This document shows, in pieces, positions 5,890 to 13,214 of a stretch of 17,670 nucleotides of DNA. Origin of the DNA: Gamsiella multidivaricata (lineage: Eukaryota; Mortierellomycota; Mortierellomycetes; Mortierellales; Mortierellaceae); the NCBI RefSeq assembly GCF_025024155.1, contig NW_026251880.1, positions 1 through 17,670 of the forward strand, in the 5' to 3' direction. The position numbers and the translations under genes are program-made. The stretch's first letter is position 1; every line of letters starts with the position of its first letter. The notes beneath the pieces are model-generated. The model saw nothing but the letters and a program-made list of their open reading frames with translations, was not told the origin of the DNA and did no database searches.

Positions 5890-8624
5890 AAATTGAGACC
5901 GACCCCAACGCAGACCCGCCGTTCCGCCCTGTGATCCGCCTCTCCATTGCAGAACTGGACGAGCTCAGGAGACAGCTCGACGACCTCCTCGCCAAAGGAT
6001 TCATTAAGCCCAGCACGTCGCCTTATGGTGCACCCGTCCTTTTCGTCAGAAAAAAGGATGGCGCGCTCCGTATGTGCGTCGACTACCGTGGACTCAACCG
6101 GATCACAAGGAAGAACCGCCACCCGCTCCCTCGCATCGACGAGCTCATCGACAGGTTCCGAGGGGCTCGATATTTTTCGAAACTGGACTTGCTGTCAGGA
6201 TACCACCAACAACGGATATTTGAGCCTCACACACACAAGACAGCATTTCGCTGTCGGTACGGACATTACGAGTTCAATGTGGTACCCTTTGGTCTCACTA
6301 ATGCTCCCGCATCTTTCTCCAACATGATGTTCAAGGTTTTGGATCCGGTTTTAGATAAATGGGTTGTTGTTTATCTTGATGACATCCTTATTTACTCCAA
6401 GACGAAACAAGAGCACATTGCCCACATCCGAAGTGTGCTGGCACTCCTCCGCAAGAATGGCCTCTATGCAAAGTTGAGCAAGTGCTCCTTCATGCAAGAG
6501 GAGACTGAGTTCCTAGGACATGTCATCTCGAAGGACGGCATCCACACCAGCGCCGGCCACGTCAAGGCTATCCGGGAATGGCCTCGCCCATCGAAGCAGA
6601 AGGATGTGCAACAATTCATTGGCCTCGCACAGTTCTACCACACATACATCAACAACTTTGCTAACATCGCTCTCCCTCTCACGGCTCTGCTAGGTGAAGG
6701 CGTGGAATTTTCCTGGGACGAGGACAAAGAACGCGCTTTCACCACCCTGAAGGAGGCGATCAGCAAAGCGCCTGTGTTGCGAATATTCGACCCCGATCTG
6801 CCGACCACAGTTGAAACCGACGCGTCTGGATTCGCACTAGGCGCTGTCCTGTTCCAGACTGATGAACATGGTGAGTCCAGACCCGTGGCGTTCACGTCCC
6901 GTAAACTGAACAGCGCCGAACGCAATTATCCGACCCATGAACAGGAACTATTGGCGGTTGTGCACGCACTTCGGACATGGCGATATTACTTGGATGGGAC
7001 ACACTTCGTTGTCTACACCGACCACGCTACTCTTCAGCATTTCCCAACCCAGCCCAAGTTGACTAGACGTCAGGCACGATGGATGGAGTTGCTGCAGGAG
7101 TACGACTTCGACTGCAAGTACAAACGTGGAGTCGATAATATCGTTCCCGACGCTCTGTCGCGGCGACCGGACCACCATGACCAAGACCCCCCTACAGTCA
7201 ACATCAACTCAATGACCGTTCAGCTGGATTCAGGTTTGAGGCAGCGCCTTGTAGACAGCTACCGGGATGACCCCAAGCTCGGCCCCATCTACGAAAGCTG
7301 CCTCGAGGGAAGTACACCACCACGTTACTGTTTGATTGATGGTCTTCTTTGCGTTGATCGCAGAGGAGACAACCTTGTCTGCATTCCCCAGAAATCTGAC
7401 ATCCGTCTCTCTCTTCTTCACGATGCCCACGACTCCGCCATCGCCGGCCACCTCGGTTTCGACAAGACATACGATGCACTCCGTCGCACTGTGTACTGGC
7501 CTCACATCGCGCGTGACACCCGGCAGTATGTGCAAACGTGCGAGAGTTGCCAACGGAACAAGCCTAGCCACCAACGACCTGCCGGTCTACTCCAGCCCCT
7601 CGAGATCCCTGCTCAACGTTGGGAGACGGTGACGATGGATTTTATTGTCAAGCTGCCCAAGACTCCCCGCGGCTACGACTCCATCACTGTCTTCGTCGAC
7701 AAGCTGTCAAAGCAAGTCCACTTCGTCCCAGCCCACACCACCGACACAGCCTCCGACGTAGCTCGACAATTTTTTGACAACGTTTTTCGCTTGCACGGCA
7801 TGCCGACCTCCATCGTCTCTGATCGCGACACCAAGTTCACCAGCCGTTTTTGGAAGGAGCTGCACCGTCTCATGGACGTCAAGTTGGCCATGTCGACCGC
7901 CTTCCACCCCCAGACCGATGGACAGACCGAGCGCGCCAATCAGACACTAGAGTCCATCTTGCGCGCGTTCGTGGACCAGCGACAAACCAACTGGGATCTT
8001 TTCCTATCCGCCGCTGAGTTCGCCTACAACAACTCGAGCAATGCCACCACCGGCCAGTCCCCATTTTTCTTGAACCAGGGATTTCACCCGCGCGTACCGA
8101 TGTCTCTGTTACAACCTCAACCCAGCCCCAACCCCAGTGTCATGGAATTCGTGGAAGCACAGAGCACAGCATTAATCATCGCGCAAGAGGCCATCGCAGA
8201 CGCCCAGGAACGGCAGATCAAGAATGCGGATTCCCGTCGCCGTGATCATGACTTCAAAGTTGGAGACCAGGTGCTGCTGAGTACAGAAGACATCACCGTT
8301 GCTGCTGACAGGAACCGCCCCACCAAGAAGCTGCAGGCACGCTTTATCGGACCTTATACAATCCTGGAACAGCACTCACCGGTCTCTTTCCGCCTTGAGC
8401 TGCCCCCGTCCATGAAGATACACGATGTATTCCACGTCGACCGCTTCCGGCCGTACTTACAGTCCACGGAAAAAGTGTTAGCATGTTTTCATAATTTCGA
8501 CCTTTTTTCTTTGATACTTACATCATTACCGCCTACTGCTACGAGGCTTCACGCGATCAATCTCGTATATTTGTTAAGATTACCTGCCATGTTACGAGCC
8601 AATGGATGCACTCTATCCGGCTAA
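5886..8624 (+). CDS. pol: Gypsy-1 reverse transcriptase-RNase H-integrase, C-terminus replaced by Tc1-B
   Basis: The 912-codon frame begins at the ATG at 5886, which overlaps the pro stop. The true upstream continuation in this frame (LPAGLPPDRGDA, 5850-5885) shows the ATG was originally internal. The reverse transcriptase has CVDYRGLNRI, FSKLDLLSGYHQ and YLDD at residues 163-166. RNase H has VETDASGFALGAVLF, HEQELLAVVHALRTWRYYL and YTDHATLQ. The integrase has an HHCC zinc domain (HDAHDSAIAGH...CESCQ) and the catalytic triad Asp585, Asp646, Glu682 (35 residues between the last two). A GPY/F module (IGPYTILEQHSPVSFRLELP) ends at HVDRFRPYL. From codon 859 the frame is read-through of the Tc1-B left end and not gypsy protein. 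No chromodomain remains. The enzyme domains themselves show no stops. Confidence 0.93.
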   Translation: MKIETDPNADPPFRPVIRLSIAELDELRRQLDDLLAKGFIKPSTSPYGAPVLFVRKKDGALRMCVDYRGLNRITRKNRHPLPRIDELIDRFRGARYFSKLDLLSGYHQQRIFEPHTHKTAFRCRYGHYEFNVVPFGLTNAPASFSNMMFKVLDPVLDKWVVVYLDDILIYSKTKQEHIAHIRSVLALLRKNGLYAKLSKCSFMQEETEFLGHVISKDGIHTSAGHVKAIREWPRPSKQKDVQQFIGLAQFYHTYINNFANIALPLTALLGEGVEFSWDEDKERAFTTLKEAISKAPVLRIFDPDLPTTVETDASGFALGAVLFQTDEHGESRPVAFTSRKLNSAERNYPTHEQELLAVVHALRTWRYYLDGTHFVVYTDHATLQHFPTQPKLTRRQARWMELLQEYDFDCKYKRGVDNIVPDALSRRPDHHDQDPPTVNINSMTVQLDSGLRQRLVDSYRDDPKLGPIYESCLEGSTPPRYCLIDGLLCVDRRGDNLVCIPQKSDIRLSLLHDAHDSAIAGHLGFDKTYDALRRTVYWPHIARDTRQYVQTCESCQRNKPSHQRPAGLLQPLEIPAQRWETVTMDFIVKLPKTPRGYDSITVFVDKLSKQVHFVPAHTTDTASDVARQFFDNVFRLHGMPTSIVSDRDTKFTSRFWKELHRLMDVKLAMSTAFHPQTDGQTERANQTLESILRAFVDQRQTNWDLFLSAAEFAYNNSSNATTGQSPFFLNQGFHPRVPMSLLQPQPSPNPSVMEFVEAQSTALIIAQEAIADAQERQIKNADSRRRDHDFKVGDQVLLSTEDITVAADRNRPTKKLQARFIGPYTILEQHSPVSFRLELPPSMKIHDVFHVDRFRPYLQSTEKVLACFHNFDLFSLILTSLPPTATRLHAINLVYLLRLPAMLRANGCTLSG

Positions 8625-10058
8625 TTGAGGACATGAACATATTGACCCCATTCTAACACTTTTTGGAAATATGACCACCCTCTGATTCTGTTAGCTACTG
8701 TTCTGCCATTAATAATCGATATGGCCTCCTTTATTTGCGTGAAGCCTCTTCATGCGCTCGGGCATGCTCTCATATAGCTCGTGAATGAATTTGATATCTA
8801 TTGTTGTCCATATATCCTGAACACGCTCCCAGAGGTCGTCCAAAGAGCTTGGTGCCTCTGGATACTGATCAAGTCGGTACTTGAGGTGCGACCATAGATG
8901 CTCGATCGGGTTGAGGTCCGGAGAATTCGCAGGCCATTCCATGACTGCGATCTTGGATTTCCTAAGGAAGTCTTCGACTATGCCTGCTGTATGCACTTTG
9001 GCATTGTCCTGCTGAAAAATGAATTTTGCTGGATCCATACCAAACCAATCCCGAGATGCGCAAAGATAGTCCTTCAGTACATCGAGGTAGGTTTGTGCAT
9101 CCATACTTCCTGGGATCCAGCAGGCATCGCCCAAGCCATAAAATGTTATGCAACCCCAGACCATAATTTGGCCCCCTCCGCCCTGCTTTGTTTTCTGCAC
9201 TTGGTGAGGTTGGATATCCTTCCTGTTGGGCTTCTTGTAATAGAATGTCCTGCCGAAGGACCCAATCCTGCTGATTATAGTTTCGTCCGAGAACATCACA
9301 TTCTTCCAGTCGTCCACGGTCCATTTCAAGTGCGCCTTAGCAAATTCGTAGCGTGCTCTGATTTGATCCGGTGTCAGATCACGCTTCCTAGGCTGGACGT
9401 ATGCTTTTAAGCCCTCCTGTTTAAGGTAGTTCTGGACACTGCCTACATGAACCTGCACTCCTTGCACCGATTGGATAAGTCGCTGGCCATCGCGGAGGGT
9501 TACGGCTTTTCCTGTGACGAAATGACGAGCAAGTAAGGTCTTGGTCTTCTTCGAAACCTTCGAAGGACGCCCTATTTTAGGGGATGGAACGTTCTTCTTG
9601 TCCCTTTGACGAATCTTGGAAACGGAGAAAGTAGAGATATGCAAGGACCTTGAGACCTCGCGGACAGATTTTCCTTGCCGAAGTTGGATAATCGCATCGC
9701 GTACGGTTTGTTCTTGCAGCCGCTTCATGTTTGATGTAAACTTGGGATGAATGTGGCGTAGGATGGGAGTAGTGGATAACTGTGCAGTTGTATTGTTCTA
9801 GTTGCGAGTGAGGATGCAGACCGTAAGGGAAGAGCACAATTTATAGGATTTTTAAAAAGTGTTAGAGTGCACCTCATGACTTTCGAGATCCTTCGTTCCT
9901 CAGCTGAAGGCCATTCAAGCCTGGAACATTCTAGAAAACTCCTTGTAAGTTACGACATTGTCCACCAAACATCTCGGTCCTTGGTAATAGCGTAATAGGG
10001 AGATAAAGGAGTATAAGTCCAAAATAGCAAAACATGCTAACACTTTTTCAGTGGACTG
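8460..10058 (-). mobile_element. Complete Tc1/mariner element Tc1-B
   Basis: This 1599-bp element is bounded by TA at 8458-8459 and 10059-10060. The termini CAGTCCACGGAAAAAGTG and CAGTCCACTGAAAAAGTG (about 30 bp, one mismatch) are inverted. The core AAAAAGTGTTAG recurs inverted inside each end: 8470-8481 with 8653-8664, and 9854-9865 with 10037-10048, both spanning 195 bp. It carries one intact transposase on the minus strand. It is inserted in, or at the truncated edge of, Gypsy-1 pol. Structurally it could be active if its transposase is expressed. Confidence 0.95.
8709..9728 (-). CDS. Tc1 transposase, intact, DD34E (Tc1-B)
   Basis: This 339-residue nuclear transposase has the full length usual for Tc1 enzymes. 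The start is the ATG at 9728, the first in frame, giving MKRLQEQTVRDAIIQLRQG. Helix-turn-helix 1 spans about residues 8-42, then the basic GRPSKV hook at 53-58, then helix-turn-helix 2 at about 62-105. The catalytic core has FSDE (Asp148), FQQDN (Asp241) and NPIEHLW (Glu276), exactly 34 residues between the last two. A Gly-rich loop (KQGGGGQIMVWG) precedes the second Asp, as in the family. The tail GGHIDY is typical of Tc1 C-termini. No frameshift or stop is present. Flanking terminal and subterminal repeats are its likely binding sites. Whether it is silenced cannot be seen. Confidence 0.95.
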   Translation of the reverse strand: MKRLQEQTVRDAIIQLRQGKSVREVSRSLHISTFSVSKIRQRDKKNVPSPKIGRPSKVSKKTKTLLARHFVTGKAVTLRDGQRLIQSVQGVQVHVGSVQNYLKQEGLKAYVQPRKRDLTPDQIRARYEFAKAHLKWTVDDWKNVMFSDETIISRIGSFGRTFYYKKPNRKDIQPHQVQKTKQGGGGQIMVWGCITFYGLGDACWIPGSMDAQTYLDVLKDYLCASRDWFGMDPAKFIFQQDNAKVHTAGIVEDFLRKSKIAVMEWPANSPDLNPIEHLWSHLKYRLDQYPEAPSSLDDLWERVQDIWTTIDIKFIHELYESMPERMKRLHANKGGHIDY

Positions 10059-10060
10059 TA

Positions 10061-10264
10061 TAAACCTTAATTTATCGCATTTTTTTTCACGAATCCAAGA
10101 AGGATCGATCCATTGGAGTGGTTCATCCATCCACATATATTGCTATTTATCTTTCGAGATTTTTTTTTCCGTGCGCTTCGGCAGCGACTCTGTCCTCCGT
10201 AACACGAGATTAATAAAAGCAACAACCGTATCACTGCGTCAGGGATATCCCACGTATATTCACA
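10061..10264. other. Spacer between Tc1-B and Tc1-C
   Basis: About 200 bp without a reading frame. If Tc1-B is removed, pol would read ...RPYL and stop at once in the TAA created at 10060-10062. The stretch has T-runs and a GTGCGCTTCGGCAGCG segment discussed under rejected items. It shows no 3' LTR of Gypsy-1. Confidence 0.5.
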
Positions 10265-10266
10265 TA

Positions 10267-10472
10267 CAGTATGGTGCAAAACTGATTCAATGATGCGATG
10301 ATTTTTGCGTTGGCACTCGCCTACAAGGAACCAATGCCTCAGCCATCGTCATATTCACCACAAATGTAGCCCAGCCAATGACGAACAGGGTTGCTTGCTT
10401 TGGAGCCAGAAGTATGCACACCCATTGCTGCATGACGATTGTGCCATCCGTCATCATTGAATCAGTTTTGCA
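10267..10472. repeat. Left terminal inverted repeat of Tc1-C
   Basis: Near-perfect reverse complement of 11682-11887. Only a few changes are seen, at the two edges (T/A at 10275 and the base after the inner motif). Each arm also contains an open frame of about 60 codons (minus strand here, plus strand in the right arm) that translates identically because of the symmetry. This is more likely incidental than a gene. Confidence 0.92.
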
Positions 10473-10595
10473 TCTTAACCTCATTTTTATGTAATTTTAA
10501 ATACCATCGTCATTTTCATCAGATTCATTATAAATGAACCCATTTTGTGTTTCGTTTTCCTGTTTGCCTTATTCTACTCTATCTATCCGCAAAAA

Positions 10596-11627
10596 ATGAA
10601 GCCCGTACCTCCATCCACTGTTAAGGAAGCAATAAGCCTCATGTCTGAGGGTATTTCCACTCGTGAGACAGCCCAACGTCTTACCATCTCTCAGGCAACG
10701 GCTAGCAGAATACGTTCAGGTTACAAAGAAAACATACCGAGCAACAAGGGAGGCCGTCCGGGAAAGATTGGTCAAGAAACCGTGGAGCACCTCAAGCTGA
10801 ACATGAAGCGCGGACTTCTTAGGACTGCCGTGGAGGCCAAGAGCGAGGCCAACAGGATGTTGGCACGACCTGTATCGGTGTGGACAGTTCGACGGCGACT
10901 TCGGGAAGCTGGACTAGTGGCCAAAAAGATTGTCAAGCGACCAGCACTCAAAACAAAGCACATTAGAGGTCGGATGCAGTTTGTCAAGAAATACAAAGAG
11001 TGGACGGAAGAGGACTGGGCCACAGTTGTATGGTCAGACGAGTGCAAAATCAATAGGATCTGTTCTGATGGCATTAGGTGGGTCTGGGACGACGCGCCGG
11101 GGCGACTGACAAGCCGTACAGTCCAGGGAACAGTCAAGTTTGGCGGCGGAAGCGTCATGGTATGGTCTTGTATGTCATGGTACGGACCTGGCTATATCGC
11201 AAAGATCGATGAGACCCTGGACTCCCAGTTGTATATCCAGATTCTGAAGGAGGATCTACAGATGTCTGTCGAGGAGTGGGGCATGGCCAAGGACGAATTC
11301 ATCTTCCAGCACGACAACGATCCGAAGCATACGGCCAAGGTCACCAAGGCATTTCTGGAGTCCGTCCATATGACTGAGGCTGATGAGCGCCTTCTATATT
11401 GGCCAGCACAGTCTCCTGATCTGAACCCGATCGAGCATATGTGGGCCTATCTCAAAGTACAGCTGGGAAAGTATCCAAACCCGCCAAAAAGCTGCAAGGA
11501 GCTATGGGAGAGAATATCAACGGAATGGTACAAGATACCAGTTGATTTCTGCCGGGAACTCATCAGGAGCATGCCGAGGAGGCTCAGCGCGGTCCACAGA
11601 GCGAAGGGCAAGCAAACTAAGTACTAA
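10596..11627 (+). CDS. Tc1-like transposase, intact, DD39E (Tc1-C)
   Basis: This 343-residue cut-and-paste transposase starts at the ATG at 10596. The frame is open for 17 more codons upstream but they lack an ATG, and the protein from MKPVPPSTVKEAISLMSEG aligns with the usual Tc1 N-terminus. Helix-turn-helix 1 lies at about 7-41, the GRPGK hook at 53-57, and helix-turn-helix 2 at about 60-112. The catalytic residues are Asp148 (WSDE), Asp240 (QHDNDPKH) and Glu280 (NPIEHMW). There are 39 residues between the last two, because of extra residues around VHMTEADER, whereas copies A and B have 34. The Gly-rich KFGGGSVMVW loop and the C-terminal SMPRRLSAVHRAKGKQTKY are family-typical. The frame is undamaged and lies between the long inverted repeats it presumably binds. 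Confidence 0.95.
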   Translation: MKPVPPSTVKEAISLMSEGISTRETAQRLTISQATASRIRSGYKENIPSNKGGRPGKIGQETVEHLKLNMKRGLLRTAVEAKSEANRMLARPVSVWTVRRRLREAGLVAKKIVKRPALKTKHIRGRMQFVKKYKEWTEEDWATVVWSDECKINRICSDGIRWVWDDAPGRLTSRTVQGTVKFGGGSVMVWSCMSWYGPGYIAKIDETLDSQLYIQILKEDLQMSVEEWGMAKDEFIFQHDNDPKHTAKVTKAFLESVHMTEADERLLYWPAQSPDLNPIEHMWAYLKVQLGKYPNPPKSCKELWERISTEWYKIPVDFCRELIRSMPRRLSAVHRAKGKQTKY

Positions 11628-11681
11628 AGAGGTACCATTTTGAATAAAAAAAAAATCTGTTCTTCGTATTCAAGTAGTAGG

Positions 11682-11887
11682 TGCAAAACTGATTCAATGA
11701 TGACGGATGGCACAATCGTCATGCAGCAATGGGTGTGCATACTTCTGGCTCCAAAGCAAGCAACCCTGTTCGTCATTGGCTGGGCTACATTTGTGGTGAA
11801 TATGACGATGGCTGAGGCATTGGTTCCTTGTAGGCGAGTGCCAACGCAAAAATCATCGCATCATTGAATCAGTTTTGCTCCATACTG
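11682..11887. repeat. Right terminal inverted repeat of Tc1-C
   Basis: Mirror of 10267-10472. The inner boundary is the 21-bp motif at 11682-11702 and the outer copy is 11859-11879 (one mismatch). The transposase stop at 11625-11627 lies about 55 bp outside the inner boundary. Confidence 0.92.
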
Positions 11888-11931
11888 TAACATATAATGT
11901 TCTCGGTGGATTAATATTAAAGATCCCTTCT

Positions 11932-12317
11932 TGTTCTCATTGACTCCTGGTTCATATATACTTCGTAAAGAGTGAGTACAGGGCAGGAAAGTATTTTATT
12001 GCAGACTGGGGTTTGATTAGGGCAGCTAGTTATGTCTTTTATATGTGAATAAAACTTGACTCGGGACCCCAGCTCGGTAGCTTATGTCCTATAAGCTCCC
12101 GTACTCGGGACCGAAACATAATGGAATGGACAAGGGTGGACGCGGGCAATCGTCTGCTTGGAACGGGCAAGCAACGTTAAACCAGTTATGCTTTCCATGT
12201 GGGGTAATTCTGGAGACGCGACGTGATTTGGACTCGCGTAACAGACGCGAGGCAATCACAAGCCACTAGGGTCAATTGAGGTGAGCGCAAGTGTGTCCTC
12301 AACCTTAATTCGTGACA
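11932..12317 (-). mobile_element. Solo LTR (LTR-b), minus orientation
   Basis: It begins TGTTCTCATTGAC and ends TTCGTGACA (386 bp). The minus strand starts TGTCACG like LTR-a, then has CATATAAAAGAC (TATA box) and CCAGTCTGCAATAAAATAC, the same TATA-to-AATAAA arrangement as LTR-a. The flanks CTTCT (11927-11931) and CTTGT (12318-12322) are a 4-of-5 candidate target duplication. The left boundary is less certain than the right. No coding region belongs to it. The small frames inside are not supported. Confidence 0.6.
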
Positions 12318-12321
12318 CTTG

Positions 12322-12459
12322 TGTCAAGTTCTGGGCAGGCAGATAGATAGGAACGAGAGTAGCGTGCAAATAAATGAGCGAGAGCAGGTTCAAGACAAGG
12401 AGGTTTTGTATTGCAGACTGAGGAACTATGGCTATGGCTATGATCTATGGGGCTATTTA
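12322..12459 (-). mobile_element. LTR fragment (LTR-c), minus orientation, cut by Tc1-D
   Basis: It starts TGTCAAGTTCTGG, 4 bp after the end of LTR-b. Its minus strand shows TAAATAGCCCCATAG then CCTCAGTCTGCAATACAAAACC, about 70 percent like the matching part of LTR-a by eye. Tc1-D interrupts it in the TATA box. The upstream part of the LTR should continue after 13047, but I cannot find a matching outer end, so the fragment may be truncated. Confidence 0.6.
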
Positions 12460-13045
12460 CAGTGACAATAATATTTGAGTCAATGTTTTTTATCTCGGCA
12501 TAATTTTTTTAATTTCTTCGCCTGTACGTGCCGTAGGATGCTATAATGCTTTTCAAAGATGGCGAAGTCATCTAGGAATATTATTTAGGCGTTTCAGGCG
12601 TAATGGATATCTCTATCTTCCTTTATCGCACATCTTGCGGTAGCGGTGTATTGACTCAATTCCTCCTGCACGTGCTAAAAAATATAATATTCTCTAATTC
12701 TCGCTCAAATCTAATGATAACCCTTCACTTTCTATTTCTAGTACTTGGTGTGTCGTCCGCCGGCCGCTTTGACCGCTTGGATGCGTCGCGGCATACTGGA
12801 TATGAGCGCCTGGATCAGCGACTGATCAATTTTATTCCAAACTTCTTGGACACGCTCCCAGAGCTTCGGGATACCGTCAGAAGGGTGTTTATACTTCGCA
12901 AGAAGCCTCTTTAGGTGCCCCCAGAGATGCTCGATAGGATTCAAGTCCGGAGAGTTGGGTGGCTACATGAGAACCACGTAATCATTGTCCTCAAAGAATT
13001 GGCGTGTAATTTTGGCGGTGTCGCATATTTCACCAGAGTTCACTG
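12460..13045 (-). mobile_element. Defective Tc1 element (Tc1-D), internally deleted
   Basis: The 586 bp lie between TA at 12458-12459 and TA at 13046-13047. The ends read CAGTGACAATAATATTTGAG and, inverted, CAGTGAACTCTGGTG. They share only the first six bases, so the right end could belong to a different Tc1. The motif TTGAGTCAAT (12475-12484) recurs inverted at 12650-12659, spanning 185 bp, as in the other copies. Only the last third of a transposase remains. Confidence 0.7.
12738..13022 (-). pseudogene. Tc1 transposase C-terminal remnant (Tc1-D)
   Basis: The minus strand reads TAKITRQFFEDNDYVVLM, then a TAG at 12965-12963, then PPNSPDLNPIEHLWGHLK and on to GGRHTKY with its stop. The TAG falls where intact relatives have Trp (WP.NSPDLNPIEHLW), so it is a TGG-to-TAG type nonsense change. 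Both catalytic Asp residues and the DNA-binding domains are gone and only the Glu region remains. Homology stops at about 13022. The piece is dead as a transposase. Confidence 0.92.
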
Positions 13046-13047
13046 TA

Positions 13048-13214
13048 TATTTAGTTTAACAAGTGTACCTCCAGCTCACTATTATATTTAATACAAATAA
13101 ATACCTAATCGGTGTGGTGTGTGGAGCCACATCTCATTTTTTTAGGTGAAGCTTTATCCACACACACACACATAAACACACACAAAAACACACACACGCT
13201 CACCTTCTTACACC
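13048..13214. other. A/T-rich and CA-repeat leader before Gypsy-2 gag
   Basis: This holds an A/T-rich block (tattatatttaatac, about 13081-13095) that could act as a promoter, then a CA-rich simple repeat (about 13159-13200) up to the gag ATG. I see no LTR end and no tRNA primer site in plus orientation, so the 5' LTR of Gypsy-2 is either missing or not recognisable. Confidence 0.5.

Larger units (their letters stand above)
3563..8459 (+). mobile_element. Ty3/gypsy retrotransposon Gypsy-1, 3'-truncated
   Basis: Order: 5' LTR 3563-3750, primer binding site 3751-3774, gag, a -1 frameshift signal, pro, then RT-RNase H-integrase. Homology to pol stops exactly at the left end of Tc1-B. Neither a chromodomain nor a polypurine tract nor a 3' LTR copy (TGTAACAGG...) is found after Tc1-B, so the 3' end is lost. 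The copy is defective: it has a pro-pol frame break near 5848 and lacks the second LTR. Its insertion truncated the older minus-strand gypsy remnant. Confidence 0.9.
10267..11887 (+). mobile_element. Complete Tc1/mariner element Tc1-C with ~205-bp inverted repeats
   Basis: This 1621-bp element is flanked by TA (10265-10266 and 11888-11889). The termini are CAGTATGGTGCAAAACTG and, inverted, CAGTATGGAGCAAAACTG. The terminal inverted repeats run about 205 bp (10267-10472 against 11682-11887) with only isolated differences, far longer than in Tc1-B. A 21-bp motif with core GCAAAACTGATTCAATGAT bounds each repeat on both sides in opposite orientation: 10275-10295 with 10452-10472, and 11682-11702 with 11859-11879. 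The intact transposase and almost identical arms point to a recent or still competent element. Confidence 0.96.

Noticed and set aside
10172..10255. Resemblance to the U6 snRNA 5' stem (GTGCGCTTCGGCAGCG) with a TATA-like sequence about 33 bp upstream and a later CTGCGTCAGGGAT-type stretch
   Set aside because: The invariant ACAGAGA region and the rest of the U6 core are absent. Similarity is limited to short scattered words, so at most a decayed relic.
10287..10484. Two identical small proteins in the Tc1-C arms (also 11640-11867)
   Set aside because: Identity follows from the inverted repeat itself. No start context or homology supports a gene, so treated as incidental.
12084..12269. A 61-codon plus-strand frame in the 12.1-kb region
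   Set aside because: It lies inside LTR-b, has no known motif and is short enough to arise by chance.
13159..13200. CA-rich stretch as a telomeric or CRISPR-like array
   Set aside because: It is a simple irregular CA microsatellite without unit structure or spacers.
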